Shown: positions 1 to 7,892, counted from the first letter of the stretch. The stretch: 48,479 nucleotides of DNA from JAUIHN01 sp964556075 (GCA_964556075.1 CAZKUV010000002.1:1-48479); one strand, 5' to 3'. Made by a program: numbers and translations. Notes: a model not told the origin generated them from the letters alone.

Positions 1-55
1 CAAATATATACCTTGATTTGTTGGTTGAAGTTTTTCGCTGTCGTTTTGTCGTCAC
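1..55 (-). CDS. Start of an unidentified gene running off the left edge
   Basis: A reading frame opens with GTG at 53-55 on the minus strand and stays open to the window edge (18 codons). A GGGGAG ribosome binding site lies at 59-64, only 3 nt from the GTG. It begins 17 bases after the stop of the ArsR gene, so it is probably the second gene of that operon. The visible N-terminus is basic and polar (VTTKRQRKTSTNKS), as seen before the first membrane helix of some transporters, but nothing identifies the family. It could also be a chance frame. Confidence 0.4.
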   Translation of the reverse strand, partial: MTTKRQRKTSTNKSRYIF

Positions 56-71
56 GTACTCCCCTTTTCTG

Positions 72-347
72 TTACATTTTTCGAGCGTCAACGCCGATGT
101 CGTCAAGCAGTGACCAGTTCAGCCGATAGTACTTTTCAACGCCAACTTTGCGCTCTAATATGACCCCTGCTTGAACCAGAGTTTGAAAATGATGACTCAT
201 TGTAGGCTGCGATAGTGTAAGCTTGGAGGCGCAATTCGTGACTATTTCTTTGCTATTGACTTCCCTGTCTTCAGTCGCGAGTTTGCGAACAATATCCAAA
301 CGAGTTTCGTCGCCAAGGCTTTTAAAAATTACTGCTGGACTATTCAT
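72..347 (-). CDS. ArsR-family winged-helix transcriptional regulator
   Basis: A 91-residue protein that is almost entirely a winged-helix DNA-binding domain. Residues 8-22 (FKSLGDETRLDIVRK) are the typical ArsR first helix, and residues 44-62 (LSQPTMSHHFQTLVQAGVI) are the helix-turn-helix with the SHHFQTL recognition helix, followed by a short wing (ERKVGVEKYYRLN). No CxC metal-binding motif is seen in the recognition helix, so the signal sensed is unknown; many members without it respond to stress or organic ligands. The ATG at 347 follows a good promoter by about 10 nt. A gene seems to start just downstream on the same strand, and family members usually control such a neighbour and themselves. 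Confidence 0.85.
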   Translation of the reverse strand: MNSPAVIFKSLGDETRLDIVRKLATEDREVNSKEIVTNCASKLTLSQPTMSHHFQTLVQAGVILERKVGVEKYYRLNWSLLDDIGVDARKM

Positions 348-363
348 TATACGTATTGTTGCT

Positions 364-391
364 ATTATATAGATTTATTTATATATTTCAA
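364..391 (-). promoter_or_regulatory. Sigma-70-like promoter of the first ArsR gene
   Basis: On the minus strand TTGAAA (391-386) and TATAAT (369-364) are separated by 16 bases. The predicted start near 357 gives a leader of about 10 nt. The surroundings are very AT-rich with overlapping TATA/ATAT inverted patches that could bind the ArsR protein, but no single clear operator stands out. Confidence 0.55.
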
Positions 392-682
392 TGTATTCAC
401 TCATTTCTATACAATTCATTGTACTCCCATTCAGAAGCATGCGTGCTCGCAAGCTGTATATTTCGTCAATACATATAGCAGATGTTCGCCACATGTTACG
501 GCGTTACTACCTATAGCCGGGTCATTCTGGCTTACGTGTTGGCATCCTCGGAGATTTACCAACCTCCGTCAGTCTACACTTTCGAGGACATGACGCGAAC
601 CATGTCGTCGCCGAAATGACTTTTCCAAGTAGTTTGCCGTGTACGGAGTAAGGTGTTTGACACCGAAAATAGCAGTATGTAG
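392..682. other. Intergenic stretch without a recognisable gene
   Basis: No convincing reading frame on either strand. The only structure noticed is a small hairpin GGTGT-TTG-ACACC at 652-664, just past the end of the DUF1697 gene; it lacks a T-tract, so it is at best a weak terminator. Confidence 0.4.
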
Positions 683-1228
683 TTACTTGTCGACGAGTTC
701 CGCAAGCTTTTTTGCAGTCGCTATATTACGAATCGTCATGAGTTTATATACCGGATGTACAGTAATCTTTTGCAAACTGCTGCGCATCTGATTCTTGCGA
801 AGGACGTTTACGAGTACGGCGCCATCGGTATAAATCATAGTTTCAATCTCCGGATTATACCCGATTTTTTGAAGAACGTTTGGTTCATTCGCATCATCGA
901 ATAAATAGAGAACATCAGATTTCTGACCAGTCTTGTCAGGGTTCGGCGCATCATTAGTCCAATGGCTAGGAATAGTTGCCGTTATCTTTTTAATTTTGTC
1001 ACCAGACAGCACGAGAGTCGGTATTGGAAAGCCGAAATGGGTTTCCAACGCACCGCGCACGGTGTCCGCCGAAACGATATGATCACTCGTAAAAACCGCG
1101 TTGCCGGAATTGATATAAATAACCACATCCGTAAATCCTAAGTCTTCAAGCACCTCCTGAAACTCTGCTTTCGGCACGCGGTTCTTCCCGCCAACATTTA
1201 CTCCTCGAAGCAGCGCTACATACCGCAT
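683..1228 (-). CDS. DUF1697 family protein
   Basis: A 181-residue soluble protein opening with MRYVALLRGVNVGGKNRV, the hallmark N-terminus of the DUF1697 family (consensus ALLRGINVGGxxxVxMxxL). Later family signatures are the YINSGNAVF strand-turn and a C-terminal MTIRN segment close to the usual T(I/V)RN motif. The biochemical function of the family is unknown; members are common accessory genes in soil bacteria. The start is placed at the ATG ending at 1228 because it begins exactly at the conserved motif and lies 4 bases after the stop of the upstream gene, which implies co-transcription. It is the last gene of the minus-strand accessory operon. Confidence 0.85.
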   Translation of the reverse strand: MRYVALLRGVNVGGKNRVPKAEFQEVLEDLGFTDVVIYINSGNAVFTSDHIVSADTVRGALETHFGFPIPTLVLSGDKIKKITATIPSHWTNDAPNPDKTGQKSDVLYLFDDANEPNVLQKIGYNPEIETMIYTDGAVLVNVLRKNQMRSSLQKITVHPVYKLMTIRNIATAKKLAELVDK

Positions 1229-1232
1229 AGGG

Positions 1233-1898
1233 CTAGTTTTTGATTTCGACACCGCCCATGACAACATCGCCGACGATAGTCAATACGGGTGAATTTTTTG
1301 TTACTTCCTGATCAGTTTTGTTTTCAACACCGCCGAGGATTACATTCGTCCTGTTTTTAACAATTACACCTCTTGGTACGAATAGTTCGATACCGCCCAT
1401 CAACGTAAACACTTCAATAGTTGCGGCTTGCTTGATAACCGCCTTGCGAAGGTCAAGCTTAGCGCCTCCTAAGAGAGCAGTCACCTTGCTAGATGTGAAT
1501 TCTTCCGAGGTATTTACTTGATCCGTGCCGCCTAGTATTGCGATGGTATCGTCACTTCCGGAGACGGATGTTCGCTTTGTTGTGTCTGACCGCCTAAGCA
1601 TAATGGATAACCCTATCACAATTAATGCCAGCGGCCAGAAAAGTTGCCAAAGGTTTATGTCCGTCAACCCAAGTACTCTGACCTGCGTCACAACGCCAAT
1701 TATCATGATAAGAAGCGCCCACATATAGTTTTTTGTGTCGCCAATGAGCATGGCGACTCCCCCAATCACTATGAGTGACGGCCACCAGTCTCTAAGGAAT
1801 GATCCTGTGTCCGCGACGCCGAGTGCGTCAAGAAGTAGAATTACGCCAACTGCAAGTGTTGATAGTCCGATTATTGATCGCGATATAAACGGTTTCAT
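1233..1898 (-). CDS. LiaF-like membrane protein (cell-wall stress response type)
   Basis: A 221-residue protein with four hydrophobic segments in the first ~115 residues, including the repeated PSLIVIGG and WPLALIVIGL motifs typical of the LiaI/LiaF-like transmembrane region (DUF5668). The C-terminal half is a small beta-rich domain with repeated GG turns (AILGGTD, LLGGAKLDLRKA, TLMGGIELFVPRGV, ILGGVENK, VMGGVEIKN), the pattern of the LiaF C-terminal domain (DUF2154). In Firmicutes LiaF restrains the LiaRS envelope-stress system; no LiaRS genes are visible here, so the role is open. The ATG at 1898 is preferred to an upstream TTG that would overlap the neighbouring gene. Confidence 0.75.
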   Translation of the reverse strand: MKPFISRSIIGLSTLAVGVILLLDALGVADTGSFLRDWWPSLIVIGGVAMLIGDTKNYMWALLIMIIGVVTQVRVLGLTDINLWQLFWPLALIVIGLSIMLRRSDTTKRTSVSGSDDTIAILGGTDQVNTSEEFTSSKVTALLGGAKLDLRKAVIKQAATIEVFTLMGGIELFVPRGVIVKNRTNVILGGVENKTDQEVTKNSPVLTIVGDVVMGGVEIKN

Positions 1899-1929
1899 AC
1901 CATTAAGTGTAGCATAAGTAAACCGGGGT

Positions 1930-2387
1930 TTAGTATTCGTCGATGACAATTTTGTGCTGGTTCATCAAGGTGGCAAATGCTCCCGGTTTTGTCAGAAGCT
2001 CTTCCATGTTCTCCGGCACAATCTGCCAGCTTACTCCGTATCGGTCCTTGCACCATCCGCACTGTTCTGCTTCGGGGTTGTGTGAAAGCTTGCCCCAATA
2101 ATAGTCGATTTCATCCTGATCCTTACAGTCGACTTGGAATGAAATCGCTTCAGTGAACGAAAATTCGGGACCTGCGTTTATCGCTACAAATCGCATGCCA
2201 AGAATCTCAAATTCAATCGACAACACTTTGCCGGCGAAATCTTGCTGGAAGTCCGCTAATCCCTCGTCGTTGCTGCTTGGATAGTACGATGTTTTTTACG
2301 CTTACCGTCTGGAAACACTGAGCAGTAGAACTCAACCGCTTCCTCTGCGTTACCGTTGAACCATAGATTCGGTACAATTTTTTGCAT
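1930..2387 (-). pseudogene. VOC-family (PhnB-like) protein, frameshifted
   Basis: The ATG at 2387 has an AGGAG ribosome binding site and starts MQKIVPNLWFNGNAEEAVEFY, the classical start of PhnB-like/3-demethylubiquinone methyltransferase-like VOC proteins. This frame ends early at a TAG. The rest of the domain (YYPSSNDEGLADFQQ, then residues up to ...HKIVIDEY) continues in another frame. The two join smoothly if one A is added to, or two removed from, the run of six A (minus strand) just before the CATCG of the T-S-Y-Y-P segment. So this is one gene of about 150 codons with a homopolymer indel, either a sequencing error or a recent mutation. It lies in the accessory operon between the GyrI-like and LiaF-like genes. 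Confidence 0.75.
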
Positions 2388-2410
2388 ATGCTTTTCTCCT
2401 TCTCGCCACA

Positions 2411-3031
2411 TCAATCACGTCGTGCAACTGGTTGACGTAAGATTGTTTTTAACTTCTCCGGTGCAGTTTTGCGTGGATCGCCGAGATAGATTTCATGATG
2501 GTGGCCATTGAATGTGAACCCGCGAGCGGGCATTAATTCATGATGGAGCTCGTAAAGCTTCGGAGCCTCGTCATCGTAACTTCCGACGTGCAGCATTTGA
2601 AGAGAGCTGCCTTCATGGTATGTCTCAAAACGTAATTTATCGAATGGGTGGTCTGGTCTCTTCTTAATTGTCCCGGAAATTGCACGGTCTACCATGTCTT
2701 TCGTAATCCATTCAGGCTGCATCAACATCATGGTCCATTTGTATGCGTCTTTTTCGAATTTCTCAAAAATACTCGGGTCGTCCGCATACCATAGTCCTTC
2801 GAGTGGAGGGATGACATAATCTCGACCAAGCTCGCGTTTGCTCATAAACTTAAGCGGATAGGCAACACTATAGAGTGCTTCGACTGCCTTGACGTAGTCC
2901 TCCGACGTATTCGGATTGCCTCCGCCGTCAATCATGAGGTAGTGCATCGCAGGCACATCTACCTCTTCCCACTTAGTGTTTTTGGGATTATATAAGTGGG
3001 GTACTGTCTTTTTGAAATCAACTTTATCCAT
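2411..3031 (-). CDS. GyrI-like small-molecule-binding domain protein
   Basis: A 206-residue soluble protein resembling stand-alone GyrI-like (SOUL/effector-binding) proteins: VDVPAMHYLMIDGGGNPN near the N-terminus, YPLKFMSKRELGRDYVIPPLEGLWY in the middle, and GHHHEIYLGDPRKTAPEKLKTILRQPV at the C-terminus, where the Y-L-x-D-P-x(4-5)-PEKLKTxLRxP ending is characteristic. The fold usually binds hydrophobic or cationic ligands and some members hydrolyse electrophiles. The start ATG overlaps the stop of the DUF1801 gene by 8 bases, so translation is probably coupled. Confidence 0.8.
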   Translation of the reverse strand: MDKVDFKKTVPHLYNPKNTKWEEVDVPAMHYLMIDGGGNPNTSEDYVKAVEALYSVAYPLKFMSKRELGRDYVIPPLEGLWYADDPSIFEKFEKDAYKWTMMLMQPEWITKDMVDRAISGTIKKRPDHPFDKLRFETYHEGSSLQMLHVGSYDDEAPKLYELHHELMPARGFTFNGHHHEIYLGDPRKTAPEKLKTILRQPVARRD

Positions 3032-3371
3032 CTGTAACCTGACGTATCCTATAACGTATCATGTTCCTAATTAGCTCGACAGGGAGCGGCTGATCAAGAG
3101 GGAATTGAACCGAGCCCTTTCCTTGTTTATACTTCGATAATTCTTCTTTAAATGCCTCGTGACCATTTGGGGTAGCATAAAAACCGATATGGTGCTTGAA
3201 TCCCCCGACATAGACAAGCGGCCTATGCTTCAACTTGTATCCGATTAATCCGTACGAGTAGCTCTCGACAGCATCAGGAGCCTCCGTACGAATAAGCGCC
3301 CGCATCGTTTCGAGTCTCTTTTTTGTTTCTCCATCGTACTGACTGATATACTTGTCAACGCTCATGCTCAT
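3024..3371 (-). CDS. DUF1801 (YdhG/YdeI-type) protein
   Basis: About 115 residues. It contains VDKYISQYDGETKKRLETMRALIRTEAPDAVES, YSYGLIGYKL, the YVGGFKHHIGFYATP block and KGSVQFPLDQPLPVELIRNMIRYRI, which together define DUF1801 (the YdhG-type, related to frataxin-like YdhG). The exact function of the family is unknown; it is often next to AHSA1/SRPBCC and ArsR genes, as here. The start is uncertain: ATG codons at 3371 and 3365 both overlap the end of the upstream gene, and a TTG at 3392 is also in frame. Confidence 0.8.
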   Translation of the reverse strand: MSMSVDKYISQYDGETKKRLETMRALIRTEAPDAVESYSYGLIGYKLKHRPLVYVGGFKHHIGFYATPNGHEAFKEELSKYKQGKGSVQFPLDQPLPVELIRNMIRYRIRQVTDG

Positions 3372-3876
3372 ATTTTGAGAGAAGGGTATCAAGCTTGTTA
3401 AGCTGACTCTTAAATCCTTCTACCATACCCATCTTGATTAATTCTTCAAGCTGCTCGGGGCTTTCCGTAACGCTTCGACTTACGACACGCGTGCCATTAT
3501 CTATAGCAACTAGTTCGACTTCCATCGTCATGGTAGGCATTTCCAGATTCAGAGTCCCGTCTGCATCAGAAAAATGGTCCTTTCCGACAAAACGATTCGG
3601 TGCTTCAACCTCTTCCATAACTACCAATCCCCACGATTCCTGCCCGAACCACTCACCTTGGTTTTTATCAACACATTTCATACCATAGTGAATCCGTCCA
3701 CCTGGACGAAAGTCAAACTCTGTAGTAGTGGTTTCCCATCCTTCGGGTCCCCACCACTTTTCAAACTTTTCTTTTTCAGCGTACGCTCCCCACACCTTTT
3801 CCTTTGGTGCAGTCGTCTCCCACTCAATTAGTAGCGTGTTGTTTTCGAGATCTTTCGTAACGTTAACATCAGCCAT
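3355..3876 (-). CDS. SRPBCC/AHSA1-domain protein
   Basis: A 173-residue START-like protein. Residues 10-60 carry the usual signatures IEWETTAPKEKVWGAYAEKEKFEKWWGPEGWETT and DFRPGGRIHYGMKC; the C-terminal helix GMVEGFKSQLNKLDTLL closes the hydrophobic pocket. Proteins of this type (activator of Hsp90 ATPase homologue 1-like) bind small hydrophobic ligands; specific substrates are rarely known. It begins two bases after the stop of the ArsR gene. This ArsR plus AHSA1 pairing is very common and suggests that the regulator and the ligand-binding protein act in one response. Confidence 0.85.
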   Translation of the reverse strand: MADVNVTKDLENNTLLIEWETTAPKEKVWGAYAEKEKFEKWWGPEGWETTTTEFDFRPGGRIHYGMKCVDKNQGEWFGQESWGLVVMEEVEAPNRFVGKDHFSDADGTLNLEMPTMTMEVELVAIDNGTRVVSRSVTESPEQLEELIKMGMVEGFKSQLNKLDTLLSKYEHER

Positions 3877-3878
3877 AA

Positions 3879-4205
3879 TTACTCCATTTCGTTTAGTAGT
3901 GCATCTAATTTATCGTACCGACTTTGCCACATGATTCTATACTGGTCTAAGTATTCATCTGCGGTTTTAAGCGCATCTGGTGCCAACGACACCATATGTT
4001 TTCTCCCCTCCTTCCTTTTGTGTATTAGACACGCCTCCTCAAGTACCTTAAGGTGCTTGGAGATTGCAGCAAAGCTCATATCATAAAAGGCAACCAGTTC
4101 ACCAACGGAATATTCACGAGTAGCGACTTTCGCCAAAATATCTCGTCTGGTTGAGTCAGAGAGCGAATTGAATACAGAATCTAATCGTAATGTATATTCA
4201 ACCAT
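3879..4205 (-). CDS. ArsR-family regulator of the SRPBCC operon
   Basis: A 108-residue winged-helix regulator: LDSVFNSLSDSTRRDILAKV is the first helix of the ArsR subgroup that pairs with AHSA1 genes, and MSFAAISKHLKVLEEACLI is the recognition helix. The C-terminal helix (TADEYLDQYRIMWQSRYDKLDALL) is the usual extra dimerisation helix with its W-x-x-R-(Y/F)-D-x-L motif. No metal-binding cysteine pair is seen. The ATG at 4205 is chosen because the promoter places the transcript start one or two bases before it. It is the first gene of an operon running to about 683. Confidence 0.85.
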   Translation of the reverse strand: MVEYTLRLDSVFNSLSDSTRRDILAKVATREYSVGELVAFYDMSFAAISKHLKVLEEACLIHKRKEGRKHMVSLAPDALKTADEYLDQYRIMWQSRYDKLDALLNEME

Positions 4206-4243
4206 ATGGTTTAATGTTACCATGCAGTTTATCTCTCAGTCAA
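4200..4243 (-). promoter_or_regulatory. Promoter and start-codon palindrome of the ArsR-AHSA1 operon
   Basis: On the minus strand TTGACT (4243-4238) and an extended -10 TGG-TAACAT (4222-4214) are spaced 18 bases apart, predicting a start near 4207, so the message is practically leaderless. A perfect 12-base palindrome AACCATATGGTT (4200-4211) covers the predicted +1 and the start codon and is a natural site for repression by the ArsR protein. Confidence 0.55.
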
Positions 4244-4499
4244 TGCTCTTTTTGGATTGATGTTATTGCTACAACGGATGATGAATAAAAGGGCAGGGCT
4301 ATAGCCTCTATCCAATGAACGTGCCCTGTTGCGACTATTGCTGGTAGTTCCACCCCGACTGAATAGTATCTTGCTACGTAGTCGATATGTATTCGTAACG
4401 TCGGCTACTAACCTGAGTTTGACACAGCCGTTCTACTCCTATCTGGTAGTTTTGTCGATGTCACAGAAAAAATAATACCCAGGCTATACTAGGAGTATC

Positions 4500-5516
4500 A
4501 TGCAGAAACATAGAACTGGAATCTGGCGAATCCGCGAGCCACGAGGTACTTCGCTTGTCGAATTAATGCTTGTTTGTACGGTTTCAACAATCCTTGTGAC
4601 GCGCGCTTATCTGGCCGTAACAGGATATCCACAGATCGGCGGCACTACGCTTCATATCGCTCATATGCTTTGGGGCGGGCTGTTAATGCTAGTTGGGGCG
4701 CTTATCTTTTTTCAGGCTGCTGACCGGATATGGAAACCATTTGTCGCCATTCTATTCGGTATAGGATTGGGTCTATTTATCGACGAAACCGGAAAATTTG
4801 TCACCAAAGATAACGACTATTTCTTTCAACCAACAGTTGCAATTATCTACGTTATATTGCTCGTAGTATTGATTTCGGCTCGCTTAATAGGTCGGATTGA
4901 TCGCCAGACGCCTGAAGAAAACCTTTACTTTGCGGCCGAAACGCTTGCTCGATCATTTGTCGGTCCGATTAGTACTACTGAACGTACCCTGGCTTTACGA
5001 CGTATCGAACAGTCCGGTCTTATGTCTCCTGACATCGACAGACTCCGACAAGCACTCGAAGGAATCAAGACGTCGCATGAAGACGATAGTGAAGCATGGC
5101 AGACTTGGGATGCGTTATGGGCAAACTATCAGAACCTCCTAGCCGGGCAGCGATTTCAGCGGTTCATTTTTGTGGTCATTTTACTCCATACCATAAGTTA
5201 TATCTTGATTGTAATTTTCTACAGGAATCAATCGTTTCCTGACACATTTGTCGATTGGCTCGACATCGGTTGGCAGAGCGTAGTTGCCCTGCTTCTAATT
5301 TCAGGTATAGTGTCCTGGCTACGCGGACACCAACTAACTGCTCTTAGGCTGTTTTATTATTCAATGCTGATTATGTTGCTTATCGGACAGGTGTTCATAT
5401 TCGCATCGAGCCAGTTTTACGGCCTGATTGAGCTCTTTATCAACGTCTCAATTCTCGTCGGTCTCCGAAGTACAATAGCGTCGCAAATCAAAGCGTCACC
5501 AAATCAGACAATCTAG
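4500..5516 (+). CDS. Polytopic membrane protein of unknown function
   Basis: A 338-residue protein with about four membrane helices in residues 18-130, a soluble mostly helical middle part (about 135-210; EENLYFAAETLARSFV, RRIEQSGLMSPDIDRLRQAL) and four more helices from about 215 to the C-terminus. The loop FIDETGKFVTKDNDYFFQP between helices 3 and 4 is rich in acidic residues and looks conserved, which would fit an ion- or substrate-binding position. The family is not recognised with confidence; similar proteins are annotated only as hypothetical membrane proteins. AGGAG at 4491-4495 precedes the ATG by 4 nt, and TATACT (4485-4490) lies just upstream, so the leader would be very short. It is convergent with trhO. 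Confidence 0.75.
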   Translation: MQKHRTGIWRIREPRGTSLVELMLVCTVSTILVTRAYLAVTGYPQIGGTTLHIAHMLWGGLLMLVGALIFFQAADRIWKPFVAILFGIGLGLFIDETGKFVTKDNDYFFQPTVAIIYVILLVVLISARLIGRIDRQTPEENLYFAAETLARSFVGPISTTERTLALRRIEQSGLMSPDIDRLRQALEGIKTSHEDDSEAWQTWDALWANYQNLLAGQRFQRFIFVVILLHTISYILIVIFYRNQSFPDTFVDWLDIGWQSVVALLLISGIVSWLRGHQLTALRLFYYSMLIMLLIGQVFIFASSQFYGLIELFINVSILVGLRSTIASQIKASPNQTI

Positions 5517-5523
5517 CCTAACT

Positions 5524-6441
5524 CTATCCTTCGGCAGCAGCGCCGATTTTTGCCTCGTGCTTCTCTTTGCACTCAGGGGTATGAAATAGCAGCTCAGGGT
5601 TCTTCTTGCAATCCTCACAGATGAGCACTAAGTCGTTACACTCCATATGGGCGCAGTTTTCGAAATTACTGGTCTTTCCTTTGCAATGAGTGCACTCGCC
5701 GATAGTTTTCGCCTTATCGCTGAAGGTAATGGTCATACGGTTATCGAAAACCCGGAGCGCGCCTTCCCAGAGACCGTCATCACCAAAGGCTTCACCGTAT
5801 TTAACGATACCACCATCAATTTGATAGACCTCTTTGAAGCCGCGTTTTTTCATCATTGCGCTAATAATTTCGCACCGGATTCCGCCCGTACAGTATGTGA
5901 TGACTTTCTTGTCCTTGATATCGTCGTATTTATCGCTTTCGAGTTCTTTAATAAAATCACGCGACGTATGCGTATCGGGTACGATCGCATTCTTGAATTT
6001 ACCAACCTTCGCTTCGTGAGCATTACGCCCATCGAAGAAGACTACGTCATCACCATATTTTTGGATCATCTCATGAACCTCATGAGGCTTGATATGCTTT
6101 CCTCCGCCAACGACGCCATTCTCATCAACGTAATATTCATCATCGCCTGCCCTAAACCCAACCAACTCTCGTCTCGCTTTGACGCTCATACGCGGAAAAT
6201 CTTCTCGGCTCCCATCGCTCCACTTAAACACGATGTCCTTAAAGCCTGGGTATTCCTTGGTACCCTTGATATACTTCTTGAGATCTTCCATATCTCCGCC
6301 GACCGTGCCGTTTATCCCGTGTTTGCTAATAAGAATACGACCGCGCAGATTAAGAGATTCCGTGAGTGCTTTTTGCCATAACTTAACAGCGTGCACATCG
6401 GCAACTGGAGTGAATTTATAGTAGAGAAGAATTTTTTGCAT
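5524..6441 (-). CDS. trhO: tRNA uridine(34) hydroxylase TrhO (YceA/UPF0176 rhodanese)
   Basis: A 305-residue protein of the UPF0176 family. The N-terminal acylphosphatase-like part (ILLYYKFTPVADVHAVKLWQKALTESLNLRGRILISKHGINGTVGG) is followed by a rhodanese domain (about 120-225) with the active-site loop YCTGGIRCEIISAMM; the Cys of CTGGIRC is the catalytic residue. A cysteine-rich C-terminus (CTHCKGKT, NCAHMECND, ICEDC, PECKEKH) probably binds zinc. In E. coli and B. subtilis the family makes 5-hydroxyuridine at wobble position 34 of tRNA. The ATG at 6441 is chosen over an upstream in-frame start because the promoter predicts transcription from 6442. Confidence 0.9.
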   Translation of the reverse strand: MQKILLYYKFTPVADVHAVKLWQKALTESLNLRGRILISKHGINGTVGGDMEDLKKYIKGTKEYPGFKDIVFKWSDGSREDFPRMSVKARRELVGFRAGDDEYYVDENGVVGGGKHIKPHEVHEMIQKYGDDVVFFDGRNAHEAKVGKFKNAIVPDTHTSRDFIKELESDKYDDIKDKKVITYCTGGIRCEIISAMMKKRGFKEVYQIDGGIVKYGEAFGDDGLWEGALRVFDNRMTITFSDKAKTIGECTHCKGKTSNFENCAHMECNDLVLICEDCKKNPELLFHTPECKEKHEAKIGAAAEG

Positions 6442-6448
6442 ATCTCTT

Positions 6449-6477
6449 ACTATACTATATTTGACCCCTGTTGTCAT
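6449..6477 (-). promoter_or_regulatory. trhO promoter giving a leaderless transcript
   Basis: ATGACA (6477-6472), 17-base spacer, TATAGT (6454-6449); predicted +1 at 6442, directly before the ATG at 6441. Confidence 0.5.
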
Positions 6478-6484
6478 GAGGCAA

Positions 6485-6508
6485 GAACCAGGCGAGCGAA
6501 TCTGGTTC
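6485..6508 (-). terminator. Hairpin after the MFS gene
   Basis: GAACCAG (6485-6491) pairs with CTGGTTC (6502-6508), six bases after the end of the MFS gene. There is no U-tract on the minus strand, so termination is uncertain. Confidence 0.3.
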
Positions 6509-6513
6509 GCCGC

Positions 6514-7809
6514 TTAAGACTTCGCGTAGAATTGTGAAATCTGCCGATAGGTCTTGGAAGTAAACGCCAGAAAAGCAACTCCGACCATGATAAGTCCCGA
6601 AATAAGGAATATAAGTGCGATGCCTCGAACTTCACCTGAACCTAGCAGCCACCCAAGACTAGACTTCCCGTCGTTAGAGTTCATAAATGGAATTACGATG
6701 AACTGCGCGATAGGAGCGACAATAAAGGCAGTAATTGGAGCCGCCGAGGATTCAAGCGCCTGGGCAAAGCCGAATACCCGACCTTGCTTTTTGTATGGCA
6801 CAACCCTTTGAATGACCGTCTGCTCGGTTGCTTCCATTAACGGTACGAGTGACATGTAAAGCCAGATACCAAGCACATACAGCCAACCCCATTCACGTAT
6901 CGTAAAGAGTGAACCAATCAACCCCATGATAATAACGGCAATAAGAAGCGTTTTTATTGGATTCTTCCCGAGCCCGAATTTTGCGATTATCAATCCCCCG
7001 ATGATGAATCCCGTACTGGTTACGCCGAGGATAATTCCCCACATCTCCGGAGAAAAGATTGTCAGTCCATACGGGTCCATTAGAGCCATATAGGTTCCCC
7101 CGATAAAGTTGTTAAACATCGAGAAAAATAGAAGACCCAGGAGTCCAGGAACAACTTTGATAGCCGCGATGCTTCCCTTTATATCGATTTTTTTGTTTTG
7201 CAGCTCTGGGTCATGCGCGATATCCTCTTCGGGAATTGTTACAACTATCATATGGAGTAGCACGATTGCTGTCATTACACAGGCAATAAGCATCGTCCAA
7301 CCCATGCCTAATAGTCCTATTGAGAGACCGCTAAATACGCTTGTCATCATAAAACTAATACCCTGCACCGTACCAACGAGTCCATTCGCGTTTGCCCGTT
7401 TTTCTTTTTCAACGAGCAGCGTAACTACTGTTGAAAGTGCGATGTTTCGCATATTCTCAACGACGGCTCCGGCCAAAATAATGAGGGTAAATATCCAAAA
7501 CCATGGCTGGGTTAATGTAAGCATGACGTCATTGGGTACGAGAGTATACATGAGTCCAGCGAGCAGAAAGGTTACGAACGTGAACCCCGAAGCGAATACC
7601 ATGACATGCTTCTTTTTACGCCTGTCGACAATCGTGCCAAACCACATGCTGCACAACGCAATAAGAAGCATGTAGGATCCGCCGATAACGCCCGTTGCTA
7701 GGACTGATTTCGTTTCCAGGTACACCCAAAAAGTCAATGCGAACCAAAGATAGCTCGTCGTAATATTAGCTATGAACGTATTAACCAAGACTTGATAAAA
7801 GTTTTTCAT
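6514..7809 (-). CDS. MFS transporter (probable drug or metabolite exporter)
   Basis: A 431-residue protein with about twelve hydrophobic segments. The loop between helices 2 and 3 carries WFGTIVDRRKKKHVM, a version of the MFS motif A (GxLaDrxgrkxxl). Its start MKNFYQVLVNTFIANITTSYLWFALTFWVYLETKSVLATGVIGG resembles Bcr/TetA- or MdfA-like and macrolide-efflux type members common in Gram-positives. The large loop near residues 205-220 (ELQNKKIDIKGSIAAIKVVPG) divides the two six-helix halves. The substrate cannot be told from sequence. The ATG at 7809 has GGAAAG upstream and a TATACT (7823-7818) that would start the transcript only 2 nt before it. It ends shortly before the trhO promoter. Confidence 0.85.
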   Translation of the reverse strand: MKNFYQVLVNTFIANITTSYLWFALTFWVYLETKSVLATGVIGGSYMLLIALCSMWFGTIVDRRKKKHVMVFASGFTFVTFLLAGLMYTLVPNDVMLTLTQPWFWIFTLIILAGAVVENMRNIALSTVVTLLVEKEKRANANGLVGTVQGISFMMTSVFSGLSIGLLGMGWTMLIACVMTAIVLLHMIVVTIPEEDIAHDPELQNKKIDIKGSIAAIKVVPGLLGLLFFSMFNNFIGGTYMALMDPYGLTIFSPEMWGIILGVTSTGFIIGGLIIAKFGLGKNPIKTLLIAVIIMGLIGSLFTIREWGWLYVLGIWLYMSLVPLMEATEQTVIQRVVPYKKQGRVFGFAQALESSAAPITAFIVAPIAQFIVIPFMNSNDGKSSLGWLLGSGEVRGIALIFLISGLIMVGVAFLAFTSKTYRQISQFYAKS

Positions 7810-7863
7810 ACTTTCCAAGTATATAGCCGGAATGCTTTGATTGGATAGACTTTTTAGACATTA

Positions 7864-7892
7864 TTGCGATATTCTGCCTACAGTGGCATAAT
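7864..7892 (+). promoter_or_regulatory. Promoter of the ABC exporter gene
   Basis: TTGCGA (7864-7869), a 17-base spacer ending in TGG, and CATAAT (7887-7892) form a plausible extended -10 promoter. The leader would be about 97 nt to the ATG at 7996. Confidence 0.4.

Noticed and set aside
2280..2310. Programmed -1 frameshift in the VOC gene
   Set aside because: There is a run of A but no proper X-XXY-YYZ slippery site in frame and no obvious stimulatory structure; an indel is simpler.
4285..4335. Inverted repeats (AGGGCA...TGCCCT, GGCTATAGCC) suggesting a tRNA or small RNA
   Set aside because: No cloverleaf, no TTCGANNC loop and no promoter pattern could be made to fit; no tRNA or rRNA gene was seen anywhere in the window.
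5647..6381. Long plus-strand open frame opposite trhO
   Set aside because: It is the antisense shadow of trhO, which has clear family motifs, promoter and start; the antisense frame has no family signature.
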